Origin: Paramacrobiotus richtersi
Taxonomy: Eukaryota > Tardigrada > Eutardigrada > Parachela > Macrobiotidae
NCBI GenBank assembly: GCA_034698045.1
Contig: JAQGAU010000268.1
Span: forward strand, 1-32,441
Reading direction: 5' to 3'
Length of the DNA stretch: 32,441 nucleotides
Shown here in pieces: positions 1 to 10,432 of this stretch. Each line of letters opens with the position of its first letter. The first letter of the stretch is position 1. The notes under the pieces are model-generated. The model saw only the letters and a program-made list of their open reading frames with translations. It was not told where the DNA came from and made no database searches. The position numbers and the translations under genes were made by a program.

Positions 1-1292
1 GGCTATTCTGGGAGCGGCAGCGTTGGCCCCTTTTACTATTATATATCTAATCTCGGTGATGCAGTCTGAAACGTGGAGAAAGGTCTTCGTGGCGACATCG
101 AGAGGGCAACTCGAGGATAAGCTGCGGATGTTGTGTCGAAGTTAGTACCGCTCCGATGGGTGCTTGCACGTGGAATGTTAATACGTGAACCTTTCGCTTT
201 TGTACTAGTTATTATAGTCAATATAGTGGAGACTATAATAACTAGTACAAAGGCGAAAGCTTCGTGGTCTACTGCAAAATCGTTTATCTAGCGTAAGGCT
301 ACATCTGTAAGAACTGGAGCAATAAATTGTCTTTCATCCGTGAACTTCACAGTTTTACTATGAGTTCGCAGCACACCGCTTTCGGTTGTTTAGCTTACTG
401 GTTAATATCATTGCCGAACGTTCGTTGTTCACCACGCTTCGAAACAGAAGCATGTCTTGTTTAACATTCTTAAATGAATACGAAAGCTAAGTTTCTGAAC
501 AGTTTTAGTTCCCGAAAAATTTCGCTTCTTGAGGTCTGCCAAAATATGGCCAGAGACTCTGTACCAAGTGGTGCCAAAATTTCCTGCATATTTTATTAAT
601 TTGTCCGGTCGTGTTACGACACACAATTGCCCGTGTTAGCAGGCACGCCAAGAATCACATGGAATCTGCAATGTTACCACAATGATAACATCCGCTCAGA
701 TGTCACCTACAGCAAAGGACCCGCTTGCGCAGAAATGACAAAGAAGAAGATCATCACCTGGTCCGGTACCAAAACCTTTGACTTCAAAGGTTGGAAGGAC
801 GTGACGCATCCTTTTCAGCTCGCCGATTCCGGGTCACACCAGATCATTTCCATGCATAAGAAATACATTTTCGCTGATGAAGAAACCCGAGCAGCATACG
901 AATCTCAGAAGCAGGCTTTTATCGACGAACACAGACACCGGGATCTTCTGTACACCATCGAAGAATCTTTTGAATTTGATGGATTTGAGCAGAAGATAGT
1001 TGCTCAAGTATTGGGGTGTGGATGTACAGGAAGTCGTGTTCTTTATGTAGTAATGATGTTATTGTTGTTGGCTTATCCCTGGTCGTTCCTGGTGAAGAAA
1101 GGCGAACGGCGGCTTGACTATCACTGCACAAAAGTGGTGTCGGTCAGCCATGAAAAGATCATTATTGAGGAGATTGCGCTACAGCAGACGGAACTGCTTG
1201 TGCCTGAAGCCGAGCTGGACGATGACGTGGACGAAGAAGCTGACGATCCTTATTATAAGAAAAAGAAAATGGCGACACCACGTCGTGCGTGA
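1..1292 (+). CDS. TMEM151-like membrane protein, copy 1 (5' truncated by window edge)
   Basis: This is the first of three tandem TMEM151-family paralogues. Its true start lies upstream of the window. The visible exon ends at 140 and encodes the second membrane segment and a following E-T-W motif. A GTTAGT donor at 141 opens a 502-bp phase-1 intron that ends at TTAGCAG (642). The last exon is 643-1292, with TGA at 1290-1292. The visible protein is about 262 residues. The last exon starts with the T-P-R-I-T-W and C-Y-H motifs, then a soluble region with TWSGTKTFDF and YIFADEETRAAYESQKQAF. A hydrophobic helix (VLYVVMMLLLLAYPW) and an acidic, then Lys/Arg-rich tail follow. The order of a Y-H motif, F-A-x-x-E-x-x-x-A-Y-x-x-Q-x-x-x-F and a late membrane helix with a P-W motif matches vertebrate TMEM151A/B as I remember them. 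The family's biochemical role is not well defined. The visible part has no disabling change. Confidence 0.8.
191..259. repeat. Near-perfect 29-bp inverted repeat (hairpin) in TMEM151-like intron
   Basis: The arms 191-219 and 231-259 are reverse complements with one mismatch, which would be a G-U pair in RNA. They are separated by an 11-nt loop (220-230). The element lies inside the 502-bp intron of copy 1, so it would be transcribed as a strong stem-loop. The introns of copies 2 and 3 (185 and 98 bp) lack it. It could be a fold-back transposon remnant or a small-RNA hairpin; I cannot tell which. Confidence 0.85.
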
Positions 1293-2207
1293 TCGACTTG
1301 GAAATCATCTGCTGCCCGTCTACACTGTCGAGATCATCGGCGCCTTCTTCGGAGGAAGACGCATCGCATCATCGCTTGAGCAAAAAGCGCCTCTCGATCG
1401 CATTTGTTGGGCAGCGTTCTTTCTACCGTTGTAAGGGATTAAACAAATTTGGCTGTTGTAAAGACCGCTGCGTACATCTCCATGGTTTAGTTGTTGTCAT
1501 GCTCCAGCAGAGCTGCCCAACATCCTCCTGCAGTATCGCTGCGTTGTTATGCCGATTACGCTGTTTTTGTGTCCTTCGCGGTGTCGTTACTGATCTTGAG
1601 TAAAGCGGCGATAATACTTCGATGATTTTGTGTTTTTCTGCCTAACTGGAAATACAACGAAAGTGCGTTTAGTAAGGAGAACACGTTAAAACGCACCTTC
1701 ATGGCACGCTTACAGCCGCTCTGTAGATTTCGTTGGCAAGGCTTTAATATTAAAACAGGAAAATAATCCTCTAAGCCTCTTGGAAGTATACTGCACGTTT
1801 CTCCTTGACTGAGAAAGAAAGAAACGCCAGCCCACACGTGAACATTTATTGAAGGTTCCCGGTAAACTGTACACGAAACGGGCCGATCTGTGGCTGCCGC
1901 TGTCCGCTAAACTCCAGTGATATCGATTGGTGTACAACTTTGCCGGTTGTTTACGATCGGTATACAGCGGCTGTTGCTCATCCAGCTCGGTTAATGTCAC
2001 TCTGCCCCACTTTCAGCGATCTTCTCGGTGCTGCGATCGATTATTTCAGTACTACAGTCGTGCACGAGAGCACACTTTCAAATAACTGAATGAACACACG
2101 CAGCAAGTGTTAAACGCTCCCCTCAGAAGAAGCGCTATTTATCCTATAAGAAGTCTTTTGTGATCCCCCGCATTTCTCACACTGATTTCACTCGACTGGG
2201 AGGAAAA
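1293..2207. other. Intergenic spacer between TMEM151-like copies 1 and 2
   Basis: No protein-like reading frame stands out on either strand. The ORFs present lack homology signals and have no plausible splice context. An ATTAAA at about 1438 is a weak poly(A) candidate for copy 1. The stretch just before 2208 should hold the promoter and 5' UTR of copy 2, but no clear TATA box is visible. Confidence 0.4.
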
Positions 2208-3478
2208 ATGTCCGATACAGTCCTGCAGGATTCTAAGGCGCTGGAGGCAGAGGAAACGCAAAGAATACTGCCCGCACAAGAGAAGAAAGAAACCATCCCA
2301 TCGACACTATCCATCACTATCGATGTATCCAGGCGGAAGGACCTACCGACCAACCAGACGGACTGGAAAGAAGGCGATCCGGGCTGCAAACGTGCGTGTT
2401 CTTATTGTATTTTTAACGTGCGACCGTGGGTGACGTGGGTTTCGGCACTGTGCATCGCCGGTGGAATTCGACTAGTAGTCGAACTCTATGCCAAAACAGA
2501 GAGCATCATCTTCACGGCTATTGGAGCAGCGGCGTTAGTCCAGTTCATTATCATATACGTACTCTCAGTGGCGCAGTCTGATACGTGGAAAAAGGTCTGC
2601 GAAGCGATATCGAAATGGAAACTCGAGGAGAAACTGCGGATATTATGTCAAGGTTAGTGAAGCTCCAACAGATGACTACACATACAAATACTACCACAAA
2701 GTTTGAGCTTTTATGACATTTTTTACGATATTGAGCTTGAGCTTTAACAGCCTGCTGTAAATTTATATTTATTAAATAAATGGCTGATTATATAACGTGT
2801 TTCCAACTTATTCCGTAATCTACCACTTTTAACGCAGGTACGCCGAGAATAACATGGCAGTTGCAATGTTACCACAATGATAACAGCAACGTAGAGGTCA
2901 TGTACACCAACGGTTCCTCATCCGCCTGCGTGGATGTAAGCAAGAAGAAGATCATCACCTGGTCCGGAACCAAAACCTTCGACTTCAAGTCCTGGAAAGA
3001 CGTGACAAATCCCTTTCAGTCAGCCCATTCCGGCTCCTACCAGATAATTACCGTGCATAAGGAATACATCTTCGCGGATGAAGAAACACGAGCTGCGTAC
3101 GAATCGCAGAAGCAGGCGTTTGTTGACGACAACAAACACCGGGATTTGCTGTACACCGTCGAAGAATCTTTGGGGGTTGATGGGTATCAGGAGAGCATAG
3201 TGGCAAAGGTTTCGGGATGTCCATGTACTGGAAGTAGCGTTCTGTATGTAGTAATGATGTTATTGCTGCTGGCTTATCCCTGGGCGTTCCTGGTGAAGAG
3301 AGGTGAACGGCGACTTGATTACCACTGTGTGAAGATGGTGTCTGTCAGCCATGCAAAGATGGTCATTGCGGATGTGGTAGTACCGGTGACAGAATTGGTT
3401 GTTCCTGAATCTGAAGCTGACGAGTTGGATGATGAAGTTTTCCAGGAGAAAAAGAAGACCCCATCGCGTCGTTCTTAA
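2208..3478 (+). CDS. TMEM151-like membrane protein, copy 2 (complete, 361 aa)
   Basis: This is the complete paralogue. Exon 1 is 2208-2652 (148 codons plus one base). The ATG at 2208 sits in an AAAAATG context and is the first in-frame ATG; the reading frame upstream has only a GTG. A GTTAGT donor at 2653 opens a 185-bp phase-1 intron ending AACGCAG (2837). Exon 2 is 2838-3478, with TAA at 3476. The 361-aa protein has a polar N-terminus (1-70) with a T-I-D-V-S motif and a C-x-Y-C motif, membrane segments at about 74-94 and 100-122, a soluble domain at about 150-275 carrying the family motifs (TPRITW, CYHND, TWSGTKTFDF, YIFADEETRAAYE), a third hydrophobic helix at about 283-301 and a tail ending in basic residues. 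It has no signal peptide. The topology and motif order fit TMEM151A/B, although it is shorter than the vertebrate proteins. It is probably a multi-pass membrane protein; its function is unknown. Confidence 0.85.
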
Positions 3479-4003
3479 TCAATTGAAAATTCTCTTTTTT
3501 ACGTCTGCAATTTGTATTCGGGGAACCTTAATGGAAATTTGGTTAACAGCGATTTGACAGCGGGCACCTCGAACTACGCTGACAAAGCAAATCGCTGTCG
3601 GGAAATAATATGTGGGCCATGCATTTATTACGGATTCGGAAGGACAGGTTAGCGGAGTGGGACATCTTTGCCGGCTATATAGATTTTATTTTGGTTGTTA
3701 TAAGGGGCCGCGCTGGTATCATCTTCGTCGTTTTTGCATTGCCATTTTCTGGTTGCATGTCCGACGATTAATTTCAAATTCAATTCAAAGCGTTGCAAAT
3801 TTGTGTAGAATTTTGTCAAAATACTGCCGGTACCCACTTTCCAGTAGTAGATGTCAGTTAACATACAAGTCGATCATTGCGGCAATGCTACATGTTCTTT
3901 ATTAACGTGTCTGTTGCACGACGCTCAAAACGAAACGCTCGGGCAGCGGCCTAGATGAGAAACTGCAGCACATGAGGCCATATGGCCTATCGGTAATATG
4001 GAC

Positions 4004-4009
4004 AATAAA
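4004..4009 (+). terminator. Possible poly(A) signal of TMEM151-like copy 2
   Basis: This is the first canonical AATAAA after the stop codon at 3478. It lies about 525 bp downstream and is a weak assignment based on position only. Confidence 0.25.
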
Positions 4010-4250
4010 ATCAGTTATAAAAAGCCACTCGTCGGGGCTAAATCACATCTAATCCAGATTACGAGAAGTCAAAAAGACAATGCTGCATCCATTAGGGCTG
4101 TCGCGTTGGTCCGATGCACATTGCAGGCAAATACGTTCAGTAGATAAGCGTTTGGTCGGTTCCCACCGGTTTCTTGGCCAGAACGGATGACGGTCAAGCA
4201 TTGAGAAACCGCTTTATCTGCTTCCGGATATACTCTTTACTGATTGTCTT

Positions 4251-4278
4251 CTATGTACTGATCGTAAGCAGTACATAG
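4251..4278. repeat. 10-bp perfect palindrome with 8-nt loop
   Basis: The arms 4251-4260 and 4269-4278 are exact reverse complements around an 8-nt spacer. The palindrome sits at one edge of the decayed minus-strand repeat copy A. It could be a terminal or fold-back part of that repeat, or chance. Confidence 0.5.
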
Positions 4279-4490
4279 CAGTAAGCGCTGCTATACACTA
4301 CACCACAGATGGCACGCTTCCGGTCCCCACGGTCCAAGACTTTCGAAAGCCAATGGATAGGTGATTGCGTAATGCATTGGTATTTCGCGAATTTCGCCTG
4401 TTCAGCCTGTATCGCCGCTGCTTTCCTGAAAGTTCCGGCAAATTGAGCGAGAGCTACGCTGTATCTGCGCGTTGCATCCCAAGTCAGCAT
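4251..4490 (-). pseudogene. Decayed minus-strand coding repeat, copy A (unknown mobile-element-like protein)
   Basis: Read on the minus strand, this holds a W-D-A-T motif (near 4471-4481), then an Ala/Lys-rich segment ending A-E-Q-A-K. Further on, a W-G-P-E-A motif appears (near 4313-4329) only in another frame. The same ordered blocks recur in copy B about 1 kb away, so both derive from one ancestral coding sequence. Frame changes and stops show that neither is functional. The spacing of the W-G-P-E-A block and, in copy B, a Q-R-I-S-V block reminds me of regions in some mobile-element polyproteins, but I cannot name the family. Confidence 0.35.
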
Positions 4491-5150
4491 TTTTCCTCGC
4501 TTCTATGGAACTTCTGTAGCCCCATGTCGTTACGTAAATTCCCGGTGGCGTAAGTTTTCTCTCACACTCCATGACGACATCGTGATAAAATTTCCGTCGG
4601 ACTCGATCGTACCCAAGCGAACTGAACTGATTGCATCGTAATGGTAGCTAGGCGGAAGCCGGAAGGCACCATTCACATCCCAGTTTGGCTATAAAGGCCG
4701 TAAGGCTGGAAGTTGCGTACAGCCGCTGACTACGGAGCACAATTTTGAAAGGTGTCTCGTTTTTGAGGTGAAGTCGTTTACACTGTCCAGCTGGGCGAGA
4801 CATCTCGTCATGATTATTCAAGTTACCTGGTAAGGAATGAAACGTGACACGGAATACCCACAATAAAGAGAGCCGCGCTCCTGTTGTAAGCATTCCCAGC
4901 ACTGCTCTTGAAGTACCTTTACGGAAAGTCGCAAACGTCGCAAGACCCTGGACATTCGAGAAGCCTTCTTAAACTAACCTTACTGGTAAGAGATGCACCT
5001 GTGCAGATAAAATATTCGATGCATGGTTCCTGCTATTTGTTCAGTACATAAGGTACATTCCATGGTACGTGGTCTGTTAATACAAGGGATCATATGTATC
5101 ATTCATTTCTGAGACAGACACACTCATATGCTTAGCAAGATTACGAGAAA

Positions 5151-5575
5151 CTAAATAACGCTCAAACACACCGCACTCTTAACTCTTCGGTAGAATAACA
5201 GAAAACATCCTGCCCAAAGCCGCAGGAGGTGCGCTATGGACATGGCGATGGTACTTTGAAACTTGACGCTTATGCGCTGGTAGTTGTATTCCCTGGCCTG
5301 CTTCTGTCCTGTTTCGTGACGGATCTTTCCGGCTAGAGTGGACAGCAGACGGTGCGCTTCCGGGCCCCATTGACGGGGAGCGCTCTGCGCTAATGTCTCA
5401 GGCCCTAACGGGCAGCACACATAGTTCGCGATTATGTTTCGGTATTAGAAGACTTTCACATGTTCGGCTTGCTCTGCTGCAGCTGCGGCTTTCTTGGATG
5501 TCGCTGAGAGGTATGTCAAAGCTGCGCTGCATCGTAGAGTAGCGTCCCAGGTCACATTTTCCCGCGTTACTAATG
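5151..5575 (-). pseudogene. Decayed minus-strand coding repeat, copy B (unknown mobile-element-like protein)
   Basis: This is the second copy of the repeat in copy A. On the minus strand the W-D-A-T block lies near 5538-5549 and is followed by an Ala/Lys-rich stretch (A-E-Q-A-E) that ends at an in-frame stop. A second open stretch follows with W-G-P-E-A near 5355-5370, then L-L-S-T-L-A-G-K-I, T-G-Q and Y-Q-R-I-S-V. Copy B keeps more of the coding sequence than A but is still interrupted. Its probable origin is a transposable element or a dead duplicated gene. Confidence 0.35.
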
Positions 5576-7013
5576 CGTTAAGGTATCACCATCCGGTCGA
5601 TTACCGTCCGTGCTGTTTATTACAAGAGATAAATGCTACACTGCCGTAGCCGGCACACCCAACGACTCCGGTGACATGGTGCATTGGGGGAAAGTGCCAC
5701 TGGACAGTGTTAATTAATTAAATATTGCGCAATTTCCTATACATCATTCCTAATGTCTAATCCTATTCTAAAGGTATAGGCCGAAGCCAACATTCAAGAT
5801 AACAACTTAACACGCTACGTGTAGTACACGCTGAAACTGCGCTCTTGTAGCGCCAGATGGGTGGTGCCAAAACACGCCGAAAAGTACGGCGAAAAGTAAA
5901 CGGAATGTAAGGCACATTGTGAACCAAGGAGCTACTGTTCAACGCAGCGAATTTCTGAGCTCACCTCCCGAAAACATAGAAGACTATAAATTAAGCAGTC
6001 ATATCGTAGAGCTTTGCGTCTATACATATACATATATATAGAGCAAAATTCTATGACGAGTGAAAGTCTCGAATGCTAAGTCATTTAATGAACCAATTGC
6101 GCAGACCAGTTTTATAAAATGTCGTCGGAATGAGCCGGTAGTTCGTTAGGCTAGTCTCTGGCGATTTGATCTGCAGTACGGTTATGATCACTCTGGTCAC
6201 AGGATGGAAAGTTAGCTGCATCTTTATTAGCCAAGCGCAGACAACGTGCCATCAGTTGTATTCTCACTCATTGATCATCGATAAGCTGAACACGTAGACA
6301 CCGAACTATATATGGAGATGAGTTTTAGATTTCCATGCATTTGTGCATGAATGACGCGGCCTGGAACCGTAAAGTCAAAGGTCATGATTGCATTTTAAGT
6401 CAATCAGCATACAATTGGACAAGTCGATTTTCTTTGCGGCGTGTAATGAACAGTGGACTCTAGATCGATCGGTGTGAAAAAAACAGCAATTATTTTGTTC
6501 TGCAAGCACCCTGGATCTCGTATTGTACATGATGTACTGTAACAGTGTGTTACGCACATTTTTACAGACATTCCAGTAATTCATTAAGAACCGATGCAAA
6601 GCAAAATTTGAAAAAAGGAACAGCAGTGATCCCCACTTTTTCTAGCGTAAGTATCGACCTATTGCCTTGTTTAATCTACATACCAGCTGTCAATTTATGG
6701 TCCATTAAGCGTGAGATATTAGATTCTCTGCTTGACACAACCAAGTCTATTTATCACGCTTAGTGAACGCAGTACTTAAGCTTGGTGAGTATGGGGTGAG
6801 AATGACAATCGATTCCTTGGGGTACCGTTCAAGTTTCCCCAACGCTGGGTAAGGCTAATTCTCATTCCTTAGATATGGATTATCCAGTCAACGCTCCCGT
6901 AGCTCCACGACCATTACTGGGATAATTTCCCACTTGGAAACTTCCATACAGCCTTCATTTCCAAGTTCCCATCCAGTTCATGGACGTAACATAAGAAACT
7001 GTCTTTGTTGACA

Positions 7014-8170
7014 ATGGCGGACACATTTATTCTTTCTGTCAGCGATGGTGTCGAAGAAAACCGGACTTTACTTTCAGTAAACCGAGAAAGAGAAAGTATC
7101 ACATCGGTTCCCACGTTGACCATCGATGTTTCTAAGCTCACACAACCGACCAAACCGCAGTCCAGCGTCGTCCGGATTAACCAATCATCTGATTCTGACC
7201 GCGCTTGTGATTATTGTTGTACTATGGGATCTTGGGCACGGTTAATTCTCAGTGTTTGTCTTATCAGCGATATCGTTTTTCTATGCTTGACGAAAGAGTT
7301 GGGCTTGGAGCAGCACTCGGTCCGGTTTATTGTCGGAGTGTTCTTTTTTGTTGGGTGTTTTGTTCCCTATGTTTGTGCTGTCGTATTCTCCGAAACTTGG
7401 GATTGTGTACGAAAAGCGTTAGGACGGACAGTACTGGACCAACATCTGCAGAGCGTAAAACACGGTAAGTGTACTCGGGTTGCGATTGGGACGTTTTTAC
7501 AACACAACCGAGCGATGCGATTTGACCCGTTAACACAAAGATTCACTTTTTGCATTTGTTAGGAACACCCAGAATAACTTGGCACATGAAGTGTTATCAC
7601 GAAGACCCCAAAAACGTCACTGCCACGATCGCGGAAAACTCAACCAACCTGGAATTAGTCAAAAGCAAGATCTGCACATGGTCCGGGATAAAAACCTTCG
7701 AATTCAAATCTTGGCAAGACATCACACCACCTTCGCAAATAACTGAATCCGGCACTTACCACTTTATCACCTTCCACAAGAACTACGTCTTTGCGGATAA
7801 AGAAACCAAAGCAGCTTATGAATCCCAGAAAGAATCATTCATCAACGTCAACAAGCACTGGGATCAGTTGTACACAATCGAAGAAGTTTTTGATGTGGAA
7901 GGCTACCAAGAAAGCATGCTGGTCAAGACATGGGACCACTCGTTCAGGGCCAGCTGGATTGTGCATGCTGTAATGGCGGGATTGTTTCTGGCGTATCCTT
8001 GGTCGGTTTTTGTTAAAGCTGGTGAACGACGAACGGACTACCGGTTTGTTAAAGTGCTTTCGACTATTCACGAGAGAATGACGATTGCCGAGACTCAGAA
8101 ACCTCCGACTCCGAGTACGCGTCGTAGGGGCACCTGCGTTGATGACGATGTAAGCATTTACGTCAAATGA
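7014..8170 (+). CDS. TMEM151-like membrane protein, copy 3 (complete, 352 aa)
   Basis: This is the most diverged paralogue. Exon 1 is 7014-7464 (150 codons plus one base) and starts at the ATG in ACAATGG. A consensus GTAAGT donor at 7465 opens a 98-bp phase-1 intron ending at TTGTTAG (7562). Exon 2 is 7563-8170, with TGA at 8168. The intron position and phase equal those of copies 1 and 2. The N-terminus keeps the T-I-D-V-S and C-D-Y-C landmarks of copy 2. Membrane segments lie at about 75-93 and 103-125, and a third lies near AVMAGLFLAYPW in exon 2. The soluble domain keeps GTPRITW, CYHED, F-E-F-K-S-W and YVFADKETKAAYESQKESF. The tail is shorter and lacks the Glu/Asp-rich stretch of copies 1 and 2. 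No disabling change is seen. It probably has the same membrane role with divergent specificity. Confidence 0.83.
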
Positions 8171-9926
8171 TTTGTGACTGCGTGAACGGGGAATACATTT
8201 TCGGATAATAACGTCTAGCCAGGTTTTCAACCAAATTAGTTGTATTTGACGTATGTCAGGTTTGTAGTAGATGTGTCCGGCGACCCATCTTTAGCTAATA
8301 ATGGTAGCTCAGTTTACGAACCTTTGCAGTTTTTCGTAATATCCTGTGAACTTTTATTTTATTCTGTGAAGAAATGTGTACACATTGCCTTGTATCAGTC
8401 TTATGAGATCTGTCGTTGTTTATGCGTGTTTCCGAAGTGGTGTGGTTTGTAACCACAAAATTCAATACAACATCCACCCGGCTTGGTTTTATTTTTGGTT
8501 TAATATGTAACGTACATGTCCCTGAATGAATTTATATCCCGTTTGCCCTTGGGTTTAACGATAAAATTAACTTGTTAATCAGGGATGTTGCGCTTGAGAA
8601 CGCGGCCAATCGAGTGGCAATGGCAGCAGCAAATCGATAGGCTCGGTACAGCATCTCGAGGCTTACTTGAACCGGTGCAGAGCAAGGGCTGCATACTTTG
8701 ACCAACAACAACAACTGTTTTCCGCTGGAACTGTTCGTCCAGCAGGTGCCACAATTATGATCAGTTCAGTTGATACATATGATCGATATGAATAAATGTT
8801 TGACCTGTGGACCGTTTAAACTGTACATGCTTGCACCGGCTTTCAGAGCAGCCATTTAGTTCCAACAATACAAACGCTAAGCGCGATTAGACACCGCAGG
8901 AAGACTGCCACACCGACAGAGCCTCGAGAATTGCGGCCATTTTTATGTGTTCTCTTTACCTTAGATGTTCAATTTCTTCCTATTTTTTAGTATAAAACAC
9001 ACATTTTTTGGGAATACGGTACAACGAAGCCGGCGCTAAAATAACTACTGAAATTATGTCGATACTGAAAACTGAAACAAAAACAGCTAACACCAGTCTT
9101 ATCAATCAAAGCCGCCTTAGTACGTAGCAATGTACCCGAGACGGATGCGGTGGTTCCTCTAACGACAGCAACAGAAGAACGCTGGTTCAAAATGCAGTAG
9201 AACGCGCTTCGCCCGATGTTTAAACAAGTTTATGACATAAGAAGTTAAAAAGCTCTTTTTTGGATTCGCCAAAGACTACGAGGGTTTCACAAACGACTAG
9301 TAGGAAGAGATATGGCGCCGATAAAATTCGTAGTGATTTTTCTTCGGTACCTCCCGGTTACGCGCAAGTGTCCCGTTATCCCATTTTAGTATTGCAATTT
9401 TTTGTAACTGCCTGTCTTCCGTTTTTCAGCTGAAGCTCTGGTTGTCTAACGACGCTTGTACAAATTTTTGCACAAACTGATTAGCAGCGGAGTGTTATAA
9501 ACTAATGCCTTATAATACGTACTAACATGCATTGCCGTTCTCTGGACAAGCAGTGTTTAACTATCTGGCTAGGTAGTGCGCACCAATCGAATGCCTTGAT
9601 TATACAAGTACTGCATTACGTATTTTCATTATGTGGACTGCAAAACACGCGCTGATCAGAAAACTGCTAGAGCCATATAATATCGACTTCCTACCGGCTA
9701 TGACCTTCAGTGAAGTCATCTGCCATCACTGCAGAAAACCGGCGCTGGAGGCAGTGTGCATGACCACTGTGTTGCATACGGCGTCGTAAAGTTATAACAT
9801 CGCTCGTCATTACAACGGGGTACGACACGACGTCGTATTCCGCTGTCAGAAGAGGCAGATGAACGAGAAATCATGCTTGTTGCCGAAATGATCAATTGTA
9901 CATATGTTATTTGTTTGCCTGTTTAA
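8171..9926. other. Intergenic region after the TMEM151-like cluster
   Basis: AATAAA at 8791-8796 is a distant possible poly(A) signal for TMEM151-like copy 3. No recognisable gene is seen. One small ATG ORF at 9631-9789 is listed separately because it lies directly upstream of the cryptic exon pair. Confidence 0.35.
9631..9789 (+). CDS. Small ORF (52 aa), possible upstream exon of the cryptic gene
   Basis: This ATG-initiated 52-codon ORF is too short for normal ORF calling. It contains a C-H-H-C motif and a further Cys after a short spacer, loosely like a zinc-ribbon. A GTGAAG at 9710 has the right phase to splice to the proposed acceptor at 9926-9927. That would give a joined frame, but this is conjecture. 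I do not recognise the protein, and it may be a chance ORF. Confidence 0.15.
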   Translation: MWTAKHALIRKLLEPYNIDFLPAMTFSEVICHHCRKPALEAVCMTTVLHTAS

Positions 9927-9927
9927 G

Positions 9928-10432
9928 GTACGGTACAATGGAGCCAGCCAACAACATTCAGTCTGTACCTGCCGAAAAGTCTGTCTTCTTGCAGTTCGCA
10001 GTTTTCGCCATATACCCGAGGGCAGAAGCGTCATTACTATGTTTTCATCACAGGGCATGATTATTATGTTGTCCTTCCATCTCAAATAAGCCCGTCATAT
10101 GAAAGAACTGCTACCAACTGGTTTATGAAAGCATCAATGCTCTTAGGGTACACAGACTTTTCCATAACACCTACTACTACGTATTCTCAGTGGAAAGATA
10201 TCGCTTCTGTCAACCGGATCGCAATGGTAAGTAGGAATAATTTAAATAAATGACCTCGATTTCTGTAAAAAGTGAACATCAGTGGAGCGTCTTGGCGGTC
10301 TAGGCCCAAAAAATTAAAGGGAGCACCACGGGACCGGCTTTCACGTTTGCCAGGCTGACGGTCTGTTTTCTTTTGCAGGGTTGCAACGAATCAAAGGTGT
10401 TCAAGTTTGTTCCAAAATGGGTAAAGTCCTAA
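9928..10432 (+). CDS. Cryptic two-exon coding candidate, unknown function (5' end not found)
   Basis: The reading frame is open from 9927 to 10250 without an initiating ATG near its start. Within it, ATG then a consensus GTAAGT occurs at 10224-10232, a good donor at a codon boundary. A 152-bp intron would end at a strong TTTTGCAG acceptor (10378). The frame then continues for 17 codons to TAA at 10430-10432 with F-K-F-V-P-K-W near the end. The exon is rich in aromatic and polar residues, for example H-Y-Y-V-F-I-T-G-H-D-Y-Y-V-V and Y-S-Q-W-K-D-I. That looks like folded protein rather than random translation. The start is probably an upstream exon; TTTAAG just before 9928 could be its acceptor. 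I do not recognise the family. A second ATG frame from 9938 overlaps for 37 codons and is a competing reading. Confidence 0.33.

Larger units (their letters stand above)
3479..7013. other. 3.5-kb intergenic region between TMEM151-like copies 2 and 3
   Basis: Apart from the decayed repeat copies listed separately and the short palindrome at 4251-4278, I see no supported gene. The open frames at 6545-6763 (+) and 6375-6599 (-) are short and show no recognisable motif. Confidence 0.4.

Noticed and set aside
1114..1603. + strand ORFs of 104-106 aa overlapping the end of TMEM151-like copy 1
   Set aside because: Out-of-frame reading of the exon and its 3' flank. The in-frame protein is conserved in three copies.
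1556..2000. Two overlapping minus-strand ORFs of 93 and 96 aa
   Set aside because: No motif, no splice context, and no counterpart next to the other TMEM151-like copies.
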